From Gammaproteobacteria bacterium (GTDB lineage: Bacteria; Pseudomonadota; Gammaproteobacteria; HK1): a DNA stretch of 13,795 nt. The notes under the pieces were generated by a model. It did not search any database and was not told where the DNA came from. It worked only from the letters and a program-made list of their open reading frames with translations. The DNA lies in contig JABDQX010000129.1 in assembly GCA_013042035.1 (NCBI GenBank), positions 1-13,795 on the forward strand, written 5' to 3'. Every line of letters begins with the position of its first letter. Positions within the stretch are counted from its first letter, which is position 1. Position numbers and translations under genes: made by a program. Positions 6,035 through 11,467 of this stretch are shown piece after piece.

Positions 6035-7250
6035 GATAACTTATCTTCAAATGCCCCATCACCGTACTTTCCCGCGTGGTTGCCGACAGTACCTCCACCG
6101 TCAAACCGGCCTCTCGGATGAGGCGTTCCTTGAGTTGGTCGAAGGCCTCCAGGTCCGCCATTTTCACCCGCAACTCCAGCTCACCGGAGCGAAAGTGGAG
6201 ATTGGTCAAGCGGGCATTGGGCGCGGATTGCAGATGAACCCCTACTTGGCCCAGTAAATCCAGAAACCCGATCGCATCCCCCGTACCGGCCTTGCGTAGT
6301 TCATCAAGACCGCGCGCCATCCGAGTCCGCGGGTTATTCATCTTGCGCGCATCCGGGAAGGCCTGTCGGTACACCGACGCGATCTCGGTCTCTAAAAGCC
6401 GGCTCCGAGCCGAGAGATCGGCAATATCGACGAAAAGGTTGCCAATCCATACCGCGAACCAAACCGTTGCCAACGCAACCGGCATACGCCATGCACGCCA
6501 TATCTCACCAAAACCGATCCGCCGGCTATAGGCTCCCTGGAGCAGATTGATCGCGCGTTGCTCATCAAAATGGGCGGACAGCACCGCGAGTTTATTGGGT
6601 TCGCAAGGTGCCACCGTCACCTGACAATCAACGGATTCCAGCAGGGGTACGTTTTCCGGATCCTCGGAACAGGAAAGTAATCGTATTCGATGGGGTACCT
6701 TTTCCCCGGCTTGAATAAGGGCATCCCGGACAACAATCGCGAGGTTGGGGAGATCCACGGCAAACCCGGACAGTGGCCCGAACCGAACCAATGCCATCTC
6801 GGTATCCACGAGAATGGTCCAGGTATCGGGTGTCGAGGGAAGCCCCAGCACCGATGAAACCAATACATCCGGACGCACACCCGCTTTATCTAATCGGGAA
6901 AGCCATGCCTTCATACGGTCATGCTTGAGCACCGCGACCGGTAAAGGCTCTCGGCCTGTTCGCCGACCGAATACGAAATGCAATGAATCGATATCCCCCG
7001 CCAGTTGGTCTTCCAGGGCAAACGGCACCGCCGTCAACATTCGTTGCTGACTCATGGGCGGTACATCCGCCGTAATCAACGTCACGTCGCTGCCTGGCAC
7101 GAAAACGATGACCCGGCAGTTGGCGCTCTCACCGGATAGATCCGATAAAGGCCCCGTCCGGGGGAGGGTCCGGTCCGGTATCGCTCCCTGGCGCAACCAG
7201 GTCACCGCCGAACTATCGGCGTGGAGTTGTATAAAAAGTCGCTCAGGCAT
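6018..7250 (-). CDS. gspL: type II secretion system assembly protein GspL
   Basis: GspL links the cytoplasmic ATPase GspE to the inner-membrane platform and pairs with GspM. From the ATG at 7250 the protein is 410 residues. An actin-like cytoplasmic domain (about 1-235) includes PFALEDQLAGDIDSLHF and the diagnostic INLLQGAYSRR (234-244). One transmembrane helix follows at about 255-277, then a periplasmic ferredoxin-like domain (about 330-405). The frame extends eight codons upstream to a TTG at 7274, but those codons lie in palindromic element A copy 2, so the ATG is preferred although its ribosome binding site is poor. gspK lies upstream, as in standard gsp operons, but no gspM follows. Instead come a long hairpin and unrelated small genes. 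Its C-terminal residues are encoded within that hairpin. Confidence 0.88.
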   Translation of the reverse strand: MPERLFIQLHADSSAVTWLRQGAIPDRTLPRTGPLSDLSGESANCRVIVFVPGSDVTLITADVPPMSQQRMLTAVPFALEDQLAGDIDSLHFVFGRRTGREPLPVAVLKHDRMKAWLSRLDKAGVRPDVLVSSVLGLPSTPDTWTILVDTEMALVRFGPLSGFAVDLPNLAIVVRDALIQAGEKVPHRIRLLSCSEDPENVPLLESVDCQVTVAPCEPNKLAVLSAHFDEQRAINLLQGAYSRRIGFGEIWRAWRMPVALATVWFAVWIGNLFVDIADLSARSRLLETEIASVYRQAFPDARKMNNPRTRMARGLDELRKAGTGDAIGFLDLLGQVGVHLQSAPNARLTNLHFRSGELELRVKMADLEAFDQLKERLIREAGLTVEVLSATTRESTVMGHLKISYPVISG

Positions 7251-7260
7251 TATCTTGCAA

Positions 7261-7341
7261 ACAGTTGTATGCAAAACTCACCTTGCACTCCCCAACCCGG
7301 GTGTTTTTTTCACAGCCGCTGAGTCTTGCATCTACCTCAGT
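7261..7341. mobile_element. palindromic miniature element A, copy 2 (short form)
   Basis: The ends match copy 1 (1382-1539) on the opposite strand. ATGCAAAACTCA (7269-7280) followed by CTTGCACTCCC corresponds to the right end of copy 1, 22 of 24 bases over the arm. ACTGAGGTAGATGCA (minus strand 7341-7327) matches the left end of copy 1 at 14 of 15 bases. Its arms pair with each other at 11 of 12 positions. The interior is only about 40 bases and differs from copy 1, so it looks like an internally deleted relative. It fills the gap between the gspK stop and gspL and contains the optional TTG upstream of gspL. Confidence 0.65.
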
Positions 7342-7343
7342 CA

Positions 7344-8546
7344 TCACAAATTTTCCCTGCCCCGCGACAACACACGAACATTCCCGTTATCCAAACGCTC
7401 GACCTGACTGAAAAGCCGCACCCGGACATTGCCGATTTGCGTATCGGCAACTATCAGGTAATGGTTACTGTTTACACTGAGCGTGTTATCGCCGAATGCA
7501 TCCGCGTCCGTTTCCGGTATGGGGATACCGACGATGTCCATCTGGGCAAGAAAATCGTCCACGGACACGTAGGGCTCCACTTCGCGTCTGCTTGCGAGCT
7601 GCTCCGCCTGGGTTGCCGTTATTCCATTCATAAGCGCCATCAGAACGTCCGCAGGTGCTGTGTTGACATTGATGGCCGTATGGGTCGGCAGCGTGGAAAT
7701 GAAGGGCTCCAGGCACACATAGGCATCGTAATCAAAGCCCAACACCAGGGACAACTCGCTCGGGCTTGCCATGGCGGCATTGGCGGCACGATAAGGGACG
7801 TCCAATCCAAGGTACGCATAATCCTCCGCGCCATCGGGATAAGACCGCTTCGTGTCCTCGTCAAGCCAGTCAATAACGGGCGCAACAAGCCCGGGCGCCA
7901 AATCACACCGTTCCAACAAGCGTTGAAACCTTGCCGATTCACGCGATGGCCGGGTTTGTTCATCATTACCCTGGGCAATCGCATCTTGGGCAATCGCATC
8001 TTGGGCAGTCGCATCCCGTACAGCGGTTTGCACCAGATTGTTGAGATTGAAGCGCCCCTGAAGGTCCAGGATTTGCCCCGTGATGGTGCCACCGGCAACA
8101 TCGGTCAGCGGCAGGGCGCTGGCCCAGTCCTCGCCGAGATGGTCGACTTTTTCCTCTTCTTGCAACATGTCCCGCGCCAGCAACCGGGTCGCCCAGATCT
8201 CGATACCCCGCGCGTATTCATAGGCTTTATTGGCGTGGATGATATTGGTGGTTCTGCGAATATCGATGTGTTGTCTCGCAATCATGGCGGCGGTGATTGT
8301 GGTAATCAGCGCAACCGCGAGAATGACGGTAATCAGCGCTACGCCATTCGAACCTCTCAGAGCGTGTCTGAAAATTCCCGGTCGTCGCGAGGCGGTAGCC
8401 CGATTGCGGTCCCGCAAGGCGCGGAAAGTGAGAAATCGGGGAGTGTAGCGAGCTACATGACGCGATTTCTCACTCTTTCGCAACGCAGCGGGCCACAATT
8501 CGGGGGCCGCCGCAGTAGATCGGGGATTTTTCAGACACGCTCTCAC
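7344..8546 (-). CDS. gspK: type II secretion minor pseudopilin GspK with a 62-codon in-frame insertion at its start
   Basis: GspK caps the type II secretion pseudopilus with GspI and GspJ. Family features are clear after the insertion: the hydrophobic helix GVALITVILAVALITTIT, GRFNLNNLV, the WLDEDTKRSYPDGAEDY segment, LDVPYRAANAAMASPSEL, INVNTAPADVL and VNSNHYLI near the end. The open frame is 400 codons from GTG at 8546, whose G is shared with the livF TAG stop (TAGTG). Residues 2-63 are encoded by palindromic element B. Removing the element and one copy of its 3-base duplication restores GTG AGA GGT TCG AAT GGC, a 338-residue protein with a normal six-residue prepilin leader ending in Gly. 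As it stands the leader is 68 residues, so processing by the prepilin peptidase is doubtful. In-frame TTG (codon 44) and CTG (codon 63) are possible rescue starts. A 15-bp tandem repeat lies mid-gene. Confidence 0.88.
   Translation of the reverse strand: MRACLKNPRSTAAAPELWPAALRKSEKSRHVARYTPRFLTFRALRDRNRATASRRPGIFRHALRGSNGVALITVILAVALITTITAAMIARQHIDIRRTTNIIHANKAYEYARGIEIWATRLLARDMLQEEEKVDHLGEDWASALPLTDVAGGTITGQILDLQGRFNLNNLVQTAVRDATAQDAIAQDAIAQGNDEQTRPSRESARFQRLLERCDLAPGLVAPVIDWLDEDTKRSYPDGAEDYAYLGLDVPYRAANAAMASPSELSLVLGFDYDAYVCLEPFISTLPTHTAINVNTAPADVLMALMNGITATQAEQLASRREVEPYVSVDDFLAQMDIVGIPIPETDADAFGDNTLSVNSNHYLIVADTQIGNVRVRLFSQVERLDNGNVRVLSRGRENL
7973..8017. repeat. three 15-bp tandem repeats inside gspK
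   Basis: GGGCAATCGCATCTT occurs twice (7973-7987, 7988-8002), followed by a third unit with three changes (8003-8017). On the minus strand it encodes a repeated AIAQD. Each unit is a multiple of three, so copy-number change would keep the frame. It lies in a spacer-like part of GspK between NLNNLV and the Arg-rich helix, where length can vary. Confidence 0.85.
8357..8545. mobile_element. palindromic miniature element B, full copy with 3-bp target duplication
   Basis: The element proper is 8360-8542 (183 bases) flanked by TCA at 8357-8359 and 8543-8545. Its ends are GAGCGTGTCTGAAAA and the exact reverse complement. The whole element is a near-palindrome: AGTGAGAAATCG (8427-8438) matches CGATTTCTCACT (8463-8474), and the centre is TGTAGC-GA-GCTACA (8444-8457), within a base of the midpoint. 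It has no transposase. GAG-type ends and a T-N-A 3-bp target duplication fit the IS1031 group of the IS5 family, which I suggest, from general knowledge, mobilised it. It interrupts the start of gspK, and a half copy lies at 3416-3478. Confidence 0.88.
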
Positions 8547-9379
8547 TATAGCCAGCGCTTTCTTCGCCGATAGTGTTTGACATCACGGAACGACAGGCGA
8601 TGATCGCCGGAAATGCCAAGGTAGAATTCCTTGACGTCGTCGTTGTTGCGCATTTCCTCGGCGGGCCCTTCCATGACAACGCGGCCATTTTCCAGAATAT
8701 AACCATAGTTGGCATATCGGAGCGCCACATTGGTATTTTGTTCGGCAAGCAGTATGGTGACGCCTTCTTGCCGGTTTATCTCCGCCACGATATCGAAGAT
8801 CTGTTCCACCAACTGTGGCGCCAGCCCCATGGAAGGTTCGTCCAGCAGGATCATGGATGGGCGGCTCATGAGCGCTCTGCCGATGGCTGTCATCTGCTGT
8901 TCGCCACCCGAAGTATATCCGGCTTGACTGCGGCGGCGCTCACGCAGGCGTGGGAAGTAAGAATAGACACGCTCCAGATCCTGGCGTATCTCGGCACGGT
9001 CCCCGCCTCGGATGTAGGCGCCGGTCAAAAGATTTTCTTCGATGGTAAGGTGCTCGAAGCAGTGCCGCCCTTCCATGACCTGAACGATGCCGCGACGCAC
9101 CAGATCGGCGGGATCGAGATGACGGGTCTCTTCTCCGGCGAGCTCGATGGTGCCACGGGTCACCTCGCCACGCTCGGAACGCAGTAGATTGGAGATGGAT
9201 TTGAGGGTGGTGGTTTTACCGACACCATTACCGCCCAGAAGCGCGGTGATGCCGTGCTTCGGCACCTTGAGGCTGACCCCCTTCAGCACCAAAATCACGT
9301 GATTGTAAACAACCTCAATGTTGTTTACCGAAAGCAGAAACTCACGGTTTTGGGCTGATTGTTTTTCCGCGGATTGCAC
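8546..9379 (-). CDS. livF: ABC transporter ATP-binding protein, branched-chain amino acid type (LivF-like)
   Basis: This is a cytoplasmic ATPase that powers uptake through a LivH/LivM-type permease. The 277-residue protein has Walker A GGNGVGKTT (49-57), the signature TSGGEQQ (156-162), Walker B MILLDE (176-181) and the LLAEQN segment typical of LivF. VVMEGPAEEM and the tail SFRDVKHYRRRKRWL are characteristic of a sub-family found with livK-type binding proteins; I cannot name its substrate. The GTG start at 9379 has GGGA upstream, and the first ~13 residues are a poorly conserved linker. Its TAG stop overlaps the native gspK start by one base. It lies downstream of livK on the same strand, but ccdAB, on the opposite strand, separates them, so it needs its own promoter or read-through across ccdAB. 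Confidence 0.88.
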   Translation of the reverse strand: MQSAEKQSAQNREFLLSVNNIEVVYNHVILVLKGVSLKVPKHGITALLGGNGVGKTTTLKSISNLLRSERGEVTRGTIELAGEETRHLDPADLVRRGIVQVMEGRHCFEHLTIEENLLTGAYIRGGDRAEIRQDLERVYSYFPRLRERRRSQAGYTSGGEQQMTAIGRALMSRPSMILLDEPSMGLAPQLVEQIFDIVAEINRQEGVTILLAEQNTNVALRYANYGYILENGRVVMEGPAEEMRNNDDVKEFYLGISGDHRLSFRDVKHYRRRKRWL

Positions 9380-9436
9380 GTGTATTTCCCAGGTGTTTTC
9401 ACGGGGTCTTGTCAGATATCGTCCTTCCTGCTACAT

Positions 9437-9465
9437 TTTCCATGCGCATAATTGATACGCATAAT
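9437..9465 (+). promoter_or_regulatory. ccdAB promoter with direct-repeat operator candidate
   Basis: TTTCCA (9437-9442, four of six) and CATAAT (9460-9465, five of six) are 17 bases apart and would start transcription about 12 bases before the ccdA ATG. CGCATAAT occurs twice (9445-9452 and 9458-9465), 13 bases apart, the second copy covering the -10 box. CcdA-type antitoxins repress their own operon, so these repeats are candidate binding sites. That role is inferred. Confidence 0.45.
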
Positions 9466-9483
9466 AAATACAGGGGACGGCGC

Positions 9484-9732
9484 ATGTTACAACCGATATT
9501 TAATGAAAATGCCGCTAAAAAGGCGATAAATCTCAGCATAAACAGTGAGTTGATTTCAAAGGCCAAAGAATTGGATATCAATCTTTCCGCCACGTTCGAA
9601 CGCGTCCTGGAAAATGAGGTAAGAAAGGCCGAGCGCAGCGACTGGCTGAAGAACAACAAAAAGGCCATCCATGCGCTAAATGAACTGGCCGATAGAAACG
9701 GGTTGTTTTCAGACGCCCATCGGTGTTTTTAA
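9484..9732 (+). CDS. ccdA: CcdA-type antitoxin
   Basis: CcdA neutralises the gyrase poison CcdB and, with it, represses the operon. The 82-residue protein has an N-terminal ribbon-helix-helix DNA-binding part (KKAINLSINSELISKAKELDINLSATFER, about 12-40). The C-terminal toxin-binding tail ends NGLFSDAHRCF, which lines up with NGSFADENRDW of plasmid-F CcdA. The ATG at 9484 is chosen over upstream starts because AGGGGA lies just before it and the family N-terminus begins there. ccdB follows after four bases. The coding strand is more AT-rich than livF and livK and runs opposite to them, which points to horizontal arrival of the pair as a cassette. Confidence 0.9.
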   Translation: MLQPIFNENAAKKAINLSINSELISKAKELDINLSATFERVLENEVRKAERSDWLKNNKKAIHALNELADRNGLFSDAHRCF

Positions 9733-9736
9733 GCCA

Positions 9737-10054
9737 ATGAGCCAGCTCACGCTTTACAAAAATGAAGACGATGCCTCAAATGGGATCTACCCGTATTTTA
9801 TCGATATTCAAAACCCGCTGTTTCGCGATCTGAATTCCCGTCTTGTGATACCGCTATCGCCCCATGAGGCCCTGGACAACACCGACGCCAAGCGATTATG
9901 CCCTGTGATTTCTCTTAATGAAGGCAGCTTCGTATTGCTGACCCATCAGATGACCTCGGTTTCAAAATCCCTGTTGAAAACCAAAGTCACCTCCCTGGAA
10001 AGCTTCCGAGACAAGATCCTCGCCGCCATTGATATGCTGGTATCGGGCATCTGA
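9737..10054 (+). CDS. ccdB: CcdB-type toxin (DNA gyrase poison)
   Basis: CcdB traps DNA gyrase (GyrA) in a cleaved complex and kills cells that lose the antitoxin. The 105-residue protein aligns along its length with plasmid-F CcdB (101 residues): LTLYKNEDD, YFIDIQ, SRLVIPL, LCPVISLNEGSFVLLTHQMTSV and the C-terminal helix ILAAIDMLVSGI. The last three residues of F CcdB, Trp-Gly-Ile, are needed for toxicity; here they read Ser-Gly-Ile, so the tryptophan is absent. Chromosomal relatives vary here, so loss of toxicity is possible but unproven. The ATG at 9737 lies four bases after the ccdA stop. A strong hairpin directly follows the TGA. Confidence 0.9.
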   Translation: MSQLTLYKNEDDASNGIYPYFIDIQNPLFRDLNSRLVIPLSPHEALDNTDAKRLCPVISLNEGSFVLLTHQMTSVSKSLLKTKVTSLESFRDKILAAIDMLVSGI

Positions 10055-10083
10055 TCCGGCTGCACAGCAGCCGGATTTATGTG
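10054..10083 (+). terminator. hairpin terminator after ccdB
   Basis: ATCCGGCTG (10054-10062) and CAGCCGGAT (10068-10076) form a perfect 9-bp stem with a CACAG loop, beginning on the last base of the ccdB stop. TTTAT follows on the plus strand, a short T tract, so it is a modest intrinsic terminator for ccdAB. It also lies just past the end of livK on the other strand and could act as a 3' barrier there. Confidence 0.65.
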
Positions 10084-10102
10084 GCTTTTTACCTGCCAGA
10101 AA

Positions 10103-11398
10103 TTACTTGCAATTATCCGTGGAAAGCTTCATCTCGGCCGCATAGGCAGCGGAGTCTTGGAGGATCAAAGGATCGACGATCTCGCGATCCGAGGCAATAA
10201 AGTCAGATACCTGGTTCCATCGCTTTTTCTTGGCATCCCATTGCTGAATCGCGCCAAGGCCGGGTGCCGCATGGTTTTCGCAGGTTACCTTGAATGGCAC
10301 CGAGAAATTCGGCAGTCCCAGCGCAACGTATTTTTCTTCCGTCATTTCCAGGTTTTCCAGACCATCGCGCATCATCGCCGGAGTGATCGCACGGGTTCCG
10401 TGCATGGCCTGGGCGGTCTTGATGGCCTCACTCAGGAACAATCCCTGGACGATGCCGCGATTGTAAAGGTGGGTGCCGATCTGGCTACCGTTACCGGCGG
10501 CCTTGCCCGGCTCGAAGATGTATTTATCCAGATCTTTGTATAGAGGATAGTCTCTGCCATTACCGGTGAAGGTAATCGCTTTATAGCCATTGGCTCCGAT
10601 ACCCGCCGGAATCACATCGCCCTCATTGGCCGACCACCAGACACCGATGAATTTATCCATGGGGAAATGAATGGAGGCCGCTTCCTTGATGGCGACCTGA
10701 TTCATCACACCCCAACCCCACATGAGGATATAGTCCGGGGGGTTGCGGCGAACCTGCAGCCATGTGGATTTTTGCTCCTGTCCCGGATGGTCCACGGGCA
10801 ATATCTTGAAAATAAATCCATGTTTGGCGGCGAGATTTTCCAGGGTGCGGATCGGCTCCTTGCCATAGGGAGAGTTGTGATGGACGAGGGTAATGGTTTT
10901 ATTGGACAGCTTATCCATTCCCCCTTCCTGCTCACCGATATATTTGATGATGATGGAGGCGGCGTCCCAATACGTGCCGGGAAAATTGAAAACATGGGTA
11001 AACACATTGCCGTTGGCGGCGGATGTCCGGCCATAGCCCATGGTGTGAAGCGGAATGCCATCGGCGGTCGCTTTCGGGATTAGCTGATAGGAAATGCCGG
11101 TAGATAGCGGGAAGTAGACCAGGGAATCTTTCCCCTTGGTGTTTTCGTAGCACTCGACGCCCTGCTGGGCATTGTAGGCGGTTTCGCATTCGATAATCTT
11201 GATCTTCTCACCGCCAATACCGCCATCGCGTTCGTTCAGGAGATTAAAATAATCCGTGACACCGTCAGCATAAGGGATGCCGTTGGGTGCATAGGGACCT
11301 GTTCGGAAGGAGAGCAGCGGAATGACCAGCTCGGCCATCACCGGGCTTCCCATGGCCAGCAGGGTTACCGCCAGTACAGTCGATAGCAATTGCTTCAT
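10103..11398 (-). CDS. livK: ABC transporter periplasmic substrate-binding protein (LivK-like)
   Basis: This is a periplasmic binding protein of the branched-chain amino acid/amide class. The 431-residue precursor starts with a Sec signal peptide (MKQLLSTVLAVTLLAMGSPVMA, cleavage likely after residue 22). A two-lobed type I binding fold follows, with LVIPLLSFRTGPYAPNGIPYADGVTDYFNLLNERDGGIGG at the first lobe. The usual LivK segments G-D/Y-N-A-QQGVECYEN and TLVHHNSPYGKEP are present in altered form. The ligand cannot be read from sequence; such proteins bind amino acids, urea, amides or aromatic acids. The ATG at 11398 has a strong AGGAG. No livH, livM or livG is in the window: mutS lies immediately upstream, and ccdAB separates it from livF. 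Confidence 0.85.
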   Translation of the reverse strand: MKQLLSTVLAVTLLAMGSPVMAELVIPLLSFRTGPYAPNGIPYADGVTDYFNLLNERDGGIGGEKIKIIECETAYNAQQGVECYENTKGKDSLVYFPLSTGISYQLIPKATADGIPLHTMGYGRTSAANGNVFTHVFNFPGTYWDAASIIIKYIGEQEGGMDKLSNKTITLVHHNSPYGKEPIRTLENLAAKHGFIFKILPVDHPGQEQKSTWLQVRRNPPDYILMWGWGVMNQVAIKEAASIHFPMDKFIGVWWSANEGDVIPAGIGANGYKAITFTGNGRDYPLYKDLDKYIFEPGKAAGNGSQIGTHLYNRGIVQGLFLSEAIKTAQAMHGTRAITPAMMRDGLENLEMTEEKYVALGLPNFSVPFKVTCENHAAPGLGAIQQWDAKKKRWNQVSDFIASDREIVDPLILQDSAAYAAEMKLSTDNCK

Positions 11399-11426
11399 GG
11401 TGATTTTCTCCTAAAATTCTGGCAAT

Positions 11427-11454
11427 AGTGTAACAGAAACTCGAACGTCGTCAC
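11427..11454 (-). promoter_or_regulatory. candidate livK promoter
   Basis: In the 69-base mutS-livK gap, GTGACG (11454-11449, four of six) and TACACT (11432-11427, four of six) lie 16 bases apart on the minus strand, followed by AGGAG before the livK ATG. This would let livK be expressed separately from mutS. Support is moderate because both boxes are imperfect. Confidence 0.35.
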
Positions 11455-11467
11455 TTCCCTCAAAAAG

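Noticed and set aside
7973..8017. CRISPR-like short repeat
   Set aside because: Units are adjacent with no spacers and lie in frame within gspK. No CRISPR array or cas gene was seen in the window.
7326..8573. Long plus-strand open frame (415 codons) across gspK
   Set aside because: It is antisense to a clear gspK, has no recognisable domains and no ribosome binding site, and the palindromic element helps keep it open.
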